Below are positions 22,700 through 34,100 of a stretch of 64,000 nt of DNA, in pieces. This stretch comes from Margaritispora aquatica (Eukaryota; Ascomycota; Leotiomycetes; Helotiales; Discinellaceae), in contig VJWN01000004.1 in the NCBI GenBank assembly GCA_007644065.1, positions 1,922,001 through 1,986,000 of the forward strand, in the 5' to 3' direction. The notes under the pieces were generated by a model, which saw nothing but the letters and a program-made list of their open reading frames with translations, was not told the origin of the DNA and did no database searches. Position numbers and translations under genes: made by a program. Positions within the stretch are counted from its first letter, which is position 1, and the number at the start of each line of letters is the position of its first letter.

Positions 22700-23404
22700 T
22701 GCTATGAGTTTTTCTTTGAAGCAGCATAGGTGGCTTTCAGGAAGTGGTGTCAGGTCTCGACCTCGCTTATTGTGTCGAGTAGATCCCCCTTTGCATATGG
22801 AGATCAAGTCTCAGCACCATGTGATTATTAAGTATAGATAAGTCAAGCTCATGAACTTCAACTGTGTGTTCTAATTCTGGGTACATGTGGTGTCAACTGA
22901 GGCATTGCAAATCCCGTCTGTTAGAAGGTATGAAATTCGGCTTTTCATCATGTTAAATTGCTAAATCCTGTCTTCACTTCTGTGATCAAGTTTCTGCCAC
23001 TGTATATTTGTATCCATACAGCATCAGGTAGATTGGCGGTAGTGTGAAAATATTACGCTGTGAAGGATTTACTCCTACACACTTCTAAGGGCGCAGCTCA
23101 TTGTTGAAAAAGGACACGATCACTCCGTCACAAGACTCGGACCTTGAAAGTGGTGACATAGAATTCGACGTATGTTTTTTGTGGGAATCATTCTCATTGG
23201 TATTTTGTACATCTGATCCTCCCTCTCATACCATCCTTTCAAGCAACTCAACCCTCGCAGTTCGCGTCGAAGTAACTTTTGAATCCATAGCCGCAAGTCT
23301 TGTACAATCCCTCATATTTATTCCATAACGCCAATGATGCAACTCGCTCTTCGAAATTGCGTATCGAGCACCTCCAAACAGTCGTCCTTCCCCCTCTAGA
23401 CAAC
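22700..23404. other. Convergent intergenic region HET / OST4
   Basis: About 700 bp holding both 3' UTRs. ORF 23101-23328 has no recognisable motif. Nothing else seen. Confidence 0.35.
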
Positions 23405-23575
23405 CTAGTTTATCCTCGACTTCTCTGCTGCTGATTGTCCGGCCGTTTGCGCCTTGCTGCCCTCTGCTGGCTCTGGAACGGCATTGATCTCGAGGAAATG
23501 GTAGAGGACGATGAGGAGCATGGCTGCGGCGCCGAGGAAGATGGCGAGACGGTAGAGATCATCGTCGGAAATCAT
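23405..23575 (-). CDS. OST4: OST4, oligosaccharyltransferase subunit (56 codons)
   Basis: Smallest subunit of the ER oligosaccharyltransferase complex, which N-glycosylates secretory proteins and needs OST4 to recruit the Ost3/Ost6 subunits. A single uninterrupted frame of 56 residues begins MISDDDLYRLAIFLGAAAML and continues LIVLYHFLEINAV. This is the family signature: a short acidic lumenal N-terminus, one membrane helix and the YHFLExNA end. The protein is about 20 residues longer than the yeast one, with an Ala/Lys/Glu-rich cytosolic tail. The gene is divergent from TMA46, with 471 bp between the starts. Confidence 0.93.
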   Translation of the reverse strand: MISDDDLYRLAIFLGAAAMLLIVLYHFLEINAVPEPAEGSKAQTAGQSAAEKSRIN

Positions 23576-24046
23576 CTTGAGTTTGACTGGGAGATCACGG
23601 AGTAGGTGCTCAAGGGAGTTTTTGGCTAGTTGAGTAGGGCTTTCGGCAGTTGTAATGACTGGAACTGATTACTATTAGCAATAATTCAACGCACGGTCTT
23701 GGGAATGGTCTCTGGCTCACTCGCAGAACTTGTATCAACTTCAATTGCTCGTTCTATTCACTTGTCGTTGTAGCTTGCGTATGAGGCCAGCTAGAGCTTT
23801 ATGGCAATACCCCGGCTAAACATCGATCCACATCCCCGCTAGTCTCGCTTGTCCCGCCCTCTGGGATTTCGGTCGATTGTTCTGAATTCGCAACAACGTC
23901 AACTTCTCTGGAGCACCATTTAACCTCACAACCACGGTCCTTTCTGTATATTTGGACCATTTCAAAATTCTCAAAATATCGATATCGCATATTCGCCCGC
24001 TCAAAAGCTAACTTTCTTCAACTCTACACTCTAATACACTGCCAAA
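23576..24046. promoter_or_regulatory. Divergent promoter region OST4 / TMA46
   Basis: 471 bp between two start codons on opposite strands. Small minus-strand ORFs near 23799-24004 are not supported. No specific element recognised. Confidence 0.4.
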
Positions 24047-25209
24047 ATGCCTCCAAAGAAAGTTGACAAGGGACCAGGCGGGGGCAAGAAGCCTTCAGCC
24101 ACGAAGATGGTCGAGGACAGGACCTTTGGAATGAAGAATAAGAAGGGCGCACAAACCCAAAAGGCAATTGCCCAGATGACACAATCTGCAAAAGCGGGCG
24201 GCACTCCTGAGGAGAAGAAACGAGCTGCCGAGAAGGCACAGAAGGAGAGGGAGAAGGCTGCGGCAGAGGCTGCCCAGAAGGAGGCTATGGAATTGTTCAA
24301 GCCGGTTCAGGTCCAGAAAGTAGCATTCGGTGTGGATCCTAAGACGGTCCTCTGCCAGTACTACAAGAAGGGCCATTGCGACAAGGGAAGGAAGTGTAAA
24401 TTCTCACACGACCTGAATGTGGAGCGCAAGACGGAGAAGAAAGATCTCTACCAGGATACGCGAGATGAAGATGAAGAGAAGAAGAAAGCGGAGACTATGG
24501 ATGATTGGGATGAGGAGAAGTTGAGGAAGGTTGTGCTGTCGAAAAAGGGTAATCAGAAATCAACGACGGACAAAGTCTGCAAATTCTTTATCGAAGCGGT
24601 CGAGGAAGGCAAATACGGTTGGTTCTGGACATGTCCGAACGGAGGGGATAAATGCATGTACCAGCACAAGATTCCACCTGGGTACGTACAAGAGATCGTT
24701 TGGATTTCGAGTTTTGCTAATATACAGCTAGATTCGTTCTCAAGACCAAGGAACAGCGTGCAGCAGAGAAGGCACTCATGGACAAATCACCTCTCAAGAC
24801 TCTTACACTCGAGGATTTCCTGGAATCGGAACGTCACAAGCTCACTGGAACATTGACGCCCGTCACACCTGAAACATTCGCAAAATGGAAGTCGGAGCGT
24901 ATGGACAAGAAAGCCGCAGAGGACCAAGCAAGAGCTGCCAAGGAAGCTACTGGACGTGCAATGTTCGAGAAGGGAGACTGGGAGGGCAGTGGTGGCGAGG
25001 AATCAGAAGGCGATGACGAGGAGGACGAGGATGATCTGGAAGTGCTACGACGAGAGACGGAGGCATTACGAGAGAAGAAGGAAGCTGAGAGGATTGCAGC
25101 GCTGGGAGGAACCGCGACGAATGGTTACATCGCTCCTGCGCCTGTGCCTGACGACGATGATGGGTCTGAAGAAGCTGGGGGTGAGCAAGAGAAGGGCGAG
25201 GCATCTTGA
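24047..25209 (+). CDS. TMA46: TMA46 / ZC3H15-type translation-associated zinc-finger protein
   Basis: Ribosome-associated partner (DFRP1-type) of a DRG-family GTPase such as Rbg1. Exons 24047-24681 and 24732-25209 give 370 residues with a 50-nt intron. N-terminus: [20 protein letters not shown] and [13 protein letters not shown], typical of the family, then a charged coiled-coil ([19 protein letters not shown]). Two CCCH fingers follow: [19 protein letters not shown], and a second running from [12 protein letters not shown] to [11 protein letters not shown]. The Lerepo/DFRP region is [19 protein letters not shown] around residue 245. The C-terminus is acidic ([14 protein letters not shown]). 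Confidence 0.94.
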
Positions 25210-25618
25210 GTCGTTAGTACTGGATATTTTCAGGTATATATTACGACTTTGAGTTTAGCGACATCAGGAAGGCGTCCAATGGATTTGCACGGTCTTGATT
25301 CGTTTTCAATAACACTGTCACATAACAGACCAGCTCAGGAGCCTCGGCGTCGGACAATGATGTCCAAAAACGGTCACACGTCGTGGGAACGTATACACAG
25401 CAATCATATGATTATGTGGGTTTGAGGGTGTTGTAGTTGAGATTGCATTGCCATTAGGTATTCGAATCTACAATCAAAACAAAATCATCCTCTAAGACTG
25501 CGATTTCATTCTTTAAATATCTTTGGCATCAACAACATGTTTTAGCACCCGCTCCATCAACTAGCCTAATGAGTGTTAGCTTTATCGTATGCCAGAATTC
25601 TCCTGAAGAAGGTCTCGC
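25210..25618. other. Convergent intergenic region TMA46 / copper transporter
   Basis: About 400 bp of 3' UTR sequence between tail-to-tail genes. Nothing else recognised. Confidence 0.35.
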
Positions 25619-26585
25619 TTACAACTTCTTCTTGGACACAAGCGTGTCTCGAGTAAAAAGGGCGAACCCAGTCTGATGACATATTAGTATTGATTTCTAG
25701 TTTCCCTCAAACTCTCTTCAGCCTAGTCAAAATGAGGTGACTTCCACGGGAGTGTTTAATTCCTAGGACTTACAAGCGAGCCAAACAGAATCGAAATTAT
25801 GATATATCCTGCAACAGTCAGCCGAGAGCACCTTCATCCTCGCCAGGTGGCAGAGTATGCATCGCTCACCATTACTATACATGAATAATAACCTAGACAT
25901 AGTTAGCAAAGCTGTCCCTTAAAACACAAAACTCGCCACCTCCATGCAGATGCTAGCTCACTCACATAACAACATAGCTCACCCCAAACTGCACCGCATG
26001 CACCACGCCCCTCAACACCTGTTCCACGACTACCACTAACATCTCCCTCTTCCTCTTCCCCGTCAGCACCAACTGTCCTCTTCTCACCCTCTTCCCCTCC
26101 ACGTCAATTACCAGGGGTTCCGTATCTGTATCGTCGTCCACCCGAGAAAGCTCTCGCGTACATGGAGCCCGTAAGCGCCGATCAAAATCTCGTTGGAAAC
26201 GGCGCAGGAACTCGAGTGTGAGTACCAGCAGGAAGGATGCCAGGCAGGTGAGGAAAAATGTCAGTGGTGTTCGCACGTGGAAGGCGGAGGTGAGGAAACA
26301 AGTGTCTATGGTGTGCCAGTTTAGGAGCATCTGGATTGTGTTGCGTTAGTTTGTGCTGAGCGGCCATTAGGTTTTGCTTGGAGGGGTGAGGCAAAGCTTG
26401 TGGATGTATTCTCGTGGAGGTCTTACTGATAGTTTGCAGCCAGTGTTCCCTCCCATGGTCATCGACATCGCCGCGACAGCTGAAGTTTCTGCTGCTGTGG
26501 TAACTGTATTGCTTGCAATTTCCATCATCGCTGCTGTGGCTGATGCTATTGGCATCGCCATTGATGTGCTCATGCTCATAATCAT
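25619..26585 (-). CDS. Ctr3-type high-affinity copper transporter
   Basis: Trimeric Cu(I) importer of the CTR family. Exons 26585-26427, 26330-25966, 25892-25870, 25808-25774 and 25672-25619 join in frame to 211 residues; two exons are only 23 and 35 nt. The N-terminus is Met-rich (MIMSMSTSMAMP, then MSMTMG), a copper-scavenging region. TM1 begins at MLLNWHTIDTCFLTSAFHVR. TM2 contains the pore MxxxM motif in VVMLLFMYSNGY, and TM3 the packing GxxxG motif in ILFGSLTGFALF. The tail is VSKKKL without the usual C-terminal HCH. A long polar loop separates TM1 and TM2, as in fungal Ctr3/Ctr2 proteins. The gene is divergent from the four-TM gene at 27279 and 2.3 kb from a copper-fist regulator. Confidence 0.92.
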
Positions 26586-27278
26586 CTTTCGACTTCTTCC
26601 AGACTTGGCGATGTGGAGATGTTCAAAAGTATAGTAGTATACAAGTGATGTCACAACGGCAAACCACGAGGAGTCAACAGTGCAGTATGAACTCTTGCAC
26701 AGGAGATCAATATTTCATTCTTCTACATAGCAACTGCGTGGTTTTCATACTGTAAGACACCTGAGATCACAGATGCCGATGTTAATTGTTGCCACATGCC
26801 AGCAAGCCGAACAATTACAACACTTGAGCCCTTGAGCACGATCTGCTCTCAATCCAGCTCAATCGACCGCAAAGAGATTCACCTCCTTCAATACGAGTAG
26901 AGGTCAGAGTGGCGGAACTTTCATCCTTCAGGGTCTTTGCGACGGCGACTAATGGTTGATGGGGTGAAAGTGGATGGGAACGGAAGGACTGAGGGTACGC
27001 TGCGGCCTTGAGAATGTGCTCATATGCACGCGGGGAATTACACGAGAGACTCCCCGCCGGATATACAAGATAGGCTTCCTCGCGGATATACAAGGGACCG
27101 AGATCCTGGGGTGGTTTTGGCTGAACGAGTATGGTCGTGAGAGGAAGGGTGTTGTTGCATTTGGCTCAAATGAGAGGTGGCGTCGTTGTAGTTGGTGTCT
27201 TGGTGATTTAATACTCGCAAATATCAGCAGTTTCTTAATCTCAACAAATCTAGCCATACATCTAGGCTCCAAACATAA
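26586..27278. promoter_or_regulatory. Divergent promoter region copper transporter / four-TM protein
   Basis: 693 bp shared upstream region. I searched for TTTGCTC-type copper elements and found only TGTGCTCA at 27015-27022, one mismatch from the yeast Mac1 site. No convincing site near the transporter start. Confidence 0.35.
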
Positions 27279-28305
27279 ATGTTCACTCTATCTTGTTCCA
27301 TCCTCAAGGGATCACAACTCATCCTCTACCTCACAATCTCGGAGTTCATCCTCACAAACATAACACTCTGCTTACTTCTCTTCGGCTATCCCTCGACTAC
27401 ACGCTCCTATCTATGGAAGGATGGCGGCGCTCAAGGTTTCAACTCGGATCCTCGACTTAGGATCTACTTCTATGCTAATCACTTGGAGCCGCCGCCTGTG
27501 CCGTATTTGTGGTCTCAGGCGTTAGTTTTCCCTTTAGTTGTCCTTCTTGATTTTTGGAATTTGTCCTGCAACTGGGGCTTCTGAAAACACCTACTAGGTC
27601 TAGATTATGACTATGCCTTGGTTCTAGAGTTAGAGATGAAAAGCCCTCAAAGGTCATGTAACTAATGACCTTCTTGCAACAGCTTCACAGACCTCAATCT
27701 CAGCATTGCCATCCTATCTTTCTGGTTCTGCCTCACACGGCTTGTCCTTTTCAAACTGCACATCAGGATTCGAGCAACAGAACTCTGCCTCCAGAGCATT
27801 ACCTTGACAGGATGGATCCTCAGCGTCGCCAACCAGCTCTCAGGGGATACCTCGGATGCGGAGCATAGCAGTGTGAGGCCGTGGTATTTGACGCATCGTA
27901 AGTCATTCTGGCGAGATTTTGAGACTGCGCTGATAGTATTTGGCTTGCAGATTGTTCAGTTGCGCATCCGGGCGAGTATGAAGTTGCGTGTCGGGTTGCG
28001 CAGGCGGGGTTCGTAGGGTCGGTCTTTTCGATGTGAGTTGAGGTCTTCATTTGGTGGAAGCTAAGGTGGCGTGAGACATGGAAGTTAATGTGAGTAGGTG
28101 TTTCTCGGCCATGATGCTCGGTGTTTTGGCTGTCAATAGAGAAGGGGATGAAGCGGGCATGGACCTGGTACCTGTTTATTCGTACACTGGTACGCCTGGT
28201 GTAAAGGAGGGGGAGTATGAGATGGCCTGTACTGTTGTAGATGATGAGGAGCATGAAAAAGAAGGGGGAGATCATGGCGATGTAGAGGTAGGGGAGGAAG
28301 TGTAA
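27279..28305 (+). CDS. Four-TM membrane protein of unknown function
   Basis: I do not recognise this family. Exons 27279-27520, 27683-27897, 27951-28032 and 28098-28305 join in frame to 248 residues. Hydrophobic segments: residues about 13-38 (LILYLTISEFILTNITLCLL), about 85-108 (LNLSIAILSFWFCLTRLVLF), about 115-135 (LQSITLTGWILSV) and about 170-200, spanning the last splice (FVGSVFSMCFSAMMLGVLAV). The pattern is that of a tetraspan (MARVEL-like) protein, but this is inference. The C-terminal tail is acidic with a few His residues (DDEEHEKEGGDHGDVEV). It sits between a copper importer and a copper-fist factor. Confidence 0.7.
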
Positions 28306-28926
28306 GTTGTAATCGACAATGGGGAAAAAGAATTCCAGCGAAACACTTTGAAATCATAAACGTTGCCCATACACTACTAGACCGTTCATCATGCACCAAA
28401 TTTTATTTTCAGTCATCTTCGCTTCCCTGCTTCCGCTTCACTTTTAGAATCTTATATAATGACATTGCATTAGGTACCAACCACTACTCCTCCAAAGCAA
28501 GCCCAATATCCACCCATAAGCACAACCGTACCACGAACCACCAACAACGAGCTCAAACCTGCTCTTTCTTATTCCCTCTCGGAGAAATCCCAACACAATG
28601 GACGTAGCGAACCAATTGCAAGCTCTAATTTCCTGTGTTTGTGCTTGGGCATGGCGCGGTGAGTGCATTCTCGCTTAGTCGGGTGGAAACTTGCTCACTT
28701 TTGCTCATGCTGGGAATGAGGGGGTGAGGTGGTGAGATGAGATTTATATACTCGACTTGCGATGGGTTTGTGGGGTGACTATCTTGAGCGCATTTAGTTC
28801 TCTGAGTACATCATATTGTTCCGAGTTTTTGAGTTCGGCTGTCGCTGCTATCGCTTTCGACTTTTGGAAAATTCAAATTGTCTTAAAAAATCCTCGTCTG
28901 TCGACTGTTTGTGGGTTCATTTAAAA
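28306..28926. promoter_or_regulatory. Upstream region of the copper-fist gene
   Basis: 621 bp between the four-TM gene and the copper-fist start. It contains the candidate copper-response element listed next. A 74-codon minus ORF at 28444-28668 lacks recognisable motifs. Confidence 0.4.
28690..28713 (+). promoter_or_regulatory. Candidate composite copper-response element
   Basis: The sequence holds CTTGCTCA (28690-28697), then TTTGCTCA (28700-28707), the exact yeast Mac1 consensus TTTGC[T/G]C[A/G]. The second copy overlaps CTCATGCTGG (28704-28713), which fits the Ace1-type consensus HTHNNGCTGD. It lies about 220 bp upstream of a gene encoding a copper-fist protein. Binding in this fungus is inferred, not shown. 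Confidence 0.5.
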
Positions 28927-29941
28927 ATGCCAATTATCAATGGGTGTAAATACTCATGGTAAGTTGTTCTCATTTTACTCTTACCTTACTCAGCCTCACC
29001 TTCAACCTACTCGATTTCACTCATATCCACATCACCTCCTCTCATCAGTACCTTCTATTTCAGTCCACTTCAGACTCTTCATCTCATCTCACCCTCCTCA
29101 AGCGCTTCACCATGTCCCCTTCCTCATCTCTTTCTTTCACCTGCCACCTCTCCCGGACTAAGAAAGTAACAGCTCACCCTGCATCCGCGGCCATCGCGCG
29201 ACAAGCTGCATGCACAAAGACCGCGTCCTAATCGAAGTGCGCAAGCCCGGACGCCCACTCGAGAGTTGCGGCCATGACTTCAGCACCTGTCGCTGTGGGC
29301 GAGTGGCAGCTTTATTCTCTGTTGATGTTCAGGCCTCGCTTGCTGTGTATTCGCCAACGCCGGAAAGGGCTACGTTAGAGGTGGGAGGGCGAAGAGAGGA
29401 AGAAACGGGTTTCAAGATCACTGGGCCGGTAACAGCCGCAAAGATATCGGAATCGAGGGGTACGAAGAGGAGGGAGAAAACGCGAGCGAGAGGAGGAGCG
29501 GAGACGGATGTAGAAGGAGAAAGTCGAAGGAAACCAAAACCGAAAAACACATCTACGCAAAGAAACAAACCTACGCCAACCACCACCACCACCACCAAGC
29601 GTAACGCCAGACCCTCCTCAAAGACCAGCAAGAAACCCCGATCAGTTTCCAATGCATCATCATCGTCACCTACCTGCACCACCACCTCCACCACCTCCCC
29701 CTTCTTAGAAGAGAGTCTACCTCCAGCAAGTGGATGTGTATATACATGTTCAGCCACCAAGACAAACGAACCAAGACCGAAACCGCATCTTGATCAAAAC
29801 CACCCGCCCACAACGCACGAGGACTTTAAATTGGGCTTGGGATGGGACATGAGGGAAGAGCATGTGTGTAAACCTGTATACACCTCTAGCTCGAGGATGC
29901 CGGATAGGGAGTTTTTCTGGGTAGAGGAACCGCGACAGTGA
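28927..29941 (+). CDS. Copper-fist DNA-binding transcription factor
   Basis: Nuclear copper-sensing regulator of the Ace1/Mac1/Cuf1 family. Exon 1 (28927-28958) encodes MPIINGCKYS plus two bases of the first ligand Cys; exon 2 (29173-29941) continues CSPCIRGHRATSCMHKDR. The joined protein has 266 residues. The zinc module C-x2-C-x8-C-x-H is complete (C11, C14, C23, H25), followed by the minor-groove motif VRKPGRP and the distal CRCGR pair near residue 50. The tiny first exon is below ORF-track size but fixes the start. The rest is Lys/Thr/Ser-rich and low complexity; the Cys-rich activation clusters of Mac1 or Cuf1 are not seen. It clusters with a Ctr3-type importer. Confidence 0.9.
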
Positions 29942-30911
29942 TTGTGGCACTGAGTACGAGTGCGAGAATAAGCGAGGGTGGGGTTGTTGAGTGAGGATTG
30001 CGGTGAGCGTGAGCATGAGCATGTCTATCGATTTGGTTTTGGGCTTTGGCTTTTCCTCGGATCCGTGTGTATGTGCAATGCAATGCATTTCGAGATTCTT
30101 CAGAAGAACGAGACTCGAAAATATGGGGCCCATGTGTTGAATGTTAGATGTTGGAACTAGGCACCTCAAAGATTTGAGACTGTGCAGAGAGAAGATGAGA
30201 GCTTGGGAGAAGAGCTGCCGGTATTGTTGTCAAGATGCAAGGTGCGGTGGAACCCTATCGGCGACGATTTTGAATGTGGTTGAAATGATACAACAGCATT
30301 GAAAGAATCTCACCTTCTTTGATGCCGAGTCTGCAGCTGTTACATATGTAATTTCGGTTCACGCTCTTCTCAACGATACTAAATCGAGCTCCTCGATTGG
30401 AGATTTGTTATTGGACGCGAGACACCAAAACTACAGTTCAGTAGAATCATTCTGCGTTCCATTTCACGCATCGTCGTCCATTCTTTCGGTTATTTATTTG
30501 TAAAACTTTTTCATATCCCTCCTTCGAATACACTCCACGCTCAACACATCCCTTCATTCCGCACACTAAACTTGACCGTTTCAAGCTATGCTGCAGTTCA
30601 TCCATTCAACCATGCATTTTTCAACGACCCATATTCACAATATTTGTTACTGTCCTTCCCTCATCCATAACCATCACCATCACCATCACCCACCACATTC
30701 CTTGATATATGCCCAAACTTTTGCGCTTCCCATCCTGCAACATCTAACAGTACCTGAACTCCCCATGCCGCAGAATCAGATCAGACAAGCTTGCAACCTA
30801 GTCGATACACGTACAATCGTGCCACATTCACATCCACATCCATATTGGTGTACATAGCACAGCATCCCAAGAATCATCAATGGCCTTTCACTAGCCCCTC
30901 AAATTCAATCC
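29942..30911. other. Intergenic region, no gene seen
   Basis: Nearly 1 kb after the copper-fist gene. It contains a (CAC/CAT) stretch near 30668-30692. ORFs here are short and unsupported. Confidence 0.35.
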
Positions 30912-31115
30912 TCAAAGCCGCACACAGTTGCCACAACACCGATGTTCTGGCTCGCACCGAAAACACGTACTGGTCTCCATGACCGCGCGACATTGGCAGC
31001 AGACTCCAAATTGCATTGCCGTGGAAGGTGGTGGACTTGGACTGGGACTGGGGCTTGGGGAGGGCGTTGGTGAGGGTGTGCGTCGTGGTGGTGAGGAGGA
31101 CGAATCTGATCCCAT
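30912..31115 (-). CDS. Candidate Cys-rich microprotein (67 codons)
   Basis: A single uninterrupted frame of 67 residues. Residues 1-33 are Ser/Pro-rich with an SP repeat (PTPSPSPSPSPSPP). The C-terminus carries seven Cys and a His in metal-ligand spacing: CCQC, then CFRC, HRCC and GNC. Small fungal proteins with a CCxC...CxxC...HxRCxxC pattern are common and of unknown function. It may be a real gene or a chance ORF; a second exon is possible. No similarity beyond the Cys pattern is claimed. Confidence 0.45.
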   Translation of the reverse strand: MGSDSSSSPPRRTPSPTPSPSPSPSPSPPPSTAMQFGVCCQCRAVMETSTCFRCEPEHRCCGNCVRL

Positions 31116-34100
31116 TCTGAGTGATTTACAGTAGCGTGAGGTAGGAGGATATTTTAGTGATGTGGTAGTAATATGTGGCAGTAATAAGAGGTCAAAGAGA
31201 GCTGATGGTGCTCAGTGAGAGGGAGGGCGGTAAATCTCTAGCTATGCCAGATGGTTTTGGGATATGAATAAAGGTTTGGTAGTGTAGTGTGTCGTGTGCA
31301 ATGTGTCGTGATATTGGAAAGACTATAAGTAGCTTCGCCTCGTCGCTGAGATGAATGTGAGATGCGAAAACCAATCACTTGGGATTGAGATCGAGGCAAG
31401 GTGCACTTAGTGTACGACCACGGAGAGGCGAGGCGAGGCGTGTTGTCTTGCCCCGCCGTGGCATGCAGATGTGGTGGGTGAGTATGGTTTCACGAGAGTG
31501 TAGTAAGGTCGTACAAGTTCCCAAGCTAGAAGAAGAAAGACTGCAACTGTTGCCTCCACGTAGACTCTAAATCGTGACCTCCTCTCAAACTAGAATGGTG
31601 AAAAGGGAAATCCGTGTAGATCGTAAGCGAGGAAGTAGCGAATTTACAGCTCGAATTCCTAAATTGGTGGTTAAATAAAGTAGTGACATGGCCTTTTAGA
31701 TACTATGGGAAGTTATTAGTAAGATTGCCAAAACATTGTAACAAGCTACTCACACAACGCAAGACATTTCCGACTCTTATCCAAAAACACAAGAAAACTC
31801 ACCTACTTGACCGTACCCCTTTACCTCATCGCTTAGGACCCCCACTCACCCGCACTAATGGCAAAAAGTTGATATCTCGCCCCCACGACTACACAAGTTG
31901 GGCATCAGCACCGCGTGTAGATGATTTATATCAGATTGATCCTCCCGCAATGAAATCTTAGGAGCGAGTATTTCCGCATCTCGTTTGGATCGACAGTGAA
32001 AATCGGTTCACTCGTCGTCAAGATTCACACATAATAACGAAGTTCTGGTTTGGATCTGGATCTGGTTTTAGTGTTGTCCCGCCATACGGATTTAAGCCAG
32101 ACGCTAAAGGGCCCGCCAGCGTGTTAAAAACACATCCAAAAAGGAACGTCTAGGACCTTCTGCCGCGTTGCCTGTACCTGCTGGCGGCTATGTTTCAGAT
32201 TCTCGCTAGCACTACAGATGACGCACATCAAGAGGCTGAGACATATGTGCGTTGGATTGGGACTTGGGCTGGATTGAGTGGGGGAATGGGATACTATCCC
32301 GATTTGCCTGCCTTTCTGGCTGTAGGGTGTGAGCATGATGGCCGTTGCTTGTGGTAGTTGTATGGGTGTCCAGGCTGCTTGGATGTCGGTTGTGCCGGCG
32401 CTGTAGTACGAGGCGTATAGTGGGATGTGCGACCCTGTGGTGATGTGTGGGTGGATGCGTGGGAGCAGTAAGTCCGGCGCGGATGTTATCTGACATGCAA
32501 TCGGGATCCATAGGGCTGGTATGGATATGTTTCCGCCTTTGTGGAGTGATTTTTGTTGTATTGTTTGAAGGTAAGTGGGAGCGCGAGTCGTGTTTGTTCT
32601 ACATGTTTGAAGTTCAGCTGGCATTGTCGATGTAGATCTATCTTCGAGAACTGATGAGTCGTTGGATGACTGGATGAGATGAGATGAGATGAGATGCAGG
32701 TGTAGGTGCAAAATCTATTCTGCGAGTTGGGAGTGATGTAGCCAATCATATAAGATATGGACCTGTATTGGAGACATTGCTGTCAAGTGTCGGAAGGTGC
32801 CTTATGTCGTATTTGCTCCATCAGAACACTTTGAGCTCTCTCTAGAGTCTGCAAAATATTGACTGATATCCCTCAAATAGACGATGATCTTAGACATGAA
32901 TGATTGCCCAACATGACTGAACCCGAACCCAAGGACCTAGAAAGGATGATGTGCCCTTTGAATCCAACTCGTACAGATGTGTAAGGCTGGATTTGTACTC
33001 CACGAAATATTACTATTAGCTTTGTTGAGCCCAGTAAAATAAACAGTTTCGATCATTGAACTCGATATGTCGATAGGGATTGGGACACGCGACTCCAAGA
33101 GCTAAATGCATTAGCTCCCAAGGCAGTGAGACTGGAGTGAAGCGTCCTTGGAAATGTCTCAGATGATGATGGTCCATAGCCTGCCACGATTTCGGATAAA
33201 AGTTCCTTTTGATGCAAAGCAGTGCAAAAATGCTTTTGTCGATCCGGAATCCGAATTGCACAATGTCTCTACATGGTATCTTCCGTGACGAGGGAGCTTG
33301 CATATAAGATCTTCCAGTGGCATGCCCAGCAAGAAAAGCACGCACGGCAAAATCGTTATCCGATATTGACCAATGTGTTGGAATCAAGCAGAACGAATAC
33401 ATAGGGAACAGCTTCCGGTCAGTAAATTCTATCATATTCGTGGACAAAAAGAGAATGTTAAACAGTGCTGGTCCAGACCTCAAGGTAAGACCTTACCTTA
33501 CTGCAAAGGTCAAGAAATCCATAACCGAGTGGCACTTGCCCTCATTTCTAGATTTCTAGACCTCTGATATTGGTAGGCTCAGACACAAATGACGGAACGG
33601 GCGAAAATGCAAGTGGAAGTCGTTTTTTCTCCCAATTCCAACGACGACACTAAGCCCTCCAACTGCCATCAACACAGAAATCACAACTACAGCGCAACAC
33701 AAACACAGGTTACCGTCGACAACCAAGGACTATCTCACATGTTTCTTGAAATAACGAATTATTTGATAGAGTTGAAACAACAAACAAGCTTGGTAGTTAT
33801 TGAGCGAGAGAAAGGCAAGTAACAAGGTATACCTATCACCCATAGCTCCTATCATGAGCTGCTATTATTCCCCTCAAAGGAATGCAAGGTAAGAGGTAAG
33901 ACTGCTGATCTTTGGGAAGCAGGCGATCTATTCGGAAGAAGAACAAGCCAAGACTCCACTGGACGAGAACAATATCTTGTCATCTGGCAATTCCAACTCC
34001 ACACCTTTCGCCTGGTAAACACCAAATTCGAAGAAAAGCAAGCCGGAACTCCACCTACATCGAGCGAGGACTATCTCACAACCCCATAGTCTACATCTGT

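Noticed and set aside
28444..28668. 74-codon minus-strand ORF upstream of the copper-fist gene
   Set aside because: No recognised motif; region is better explained as the promoter of the copper-fist gene.
32124..32711. 195-codon minus-strand ORF
   Set aside because: Low-complexity His/Ser/Thr content, no domain, no splice partner; could be real but cannot be supported.
33016..33483. 155-codon minus-strand ORF
   Set aside because: No recognisable domain and overlapped by ORFs on the other strand.
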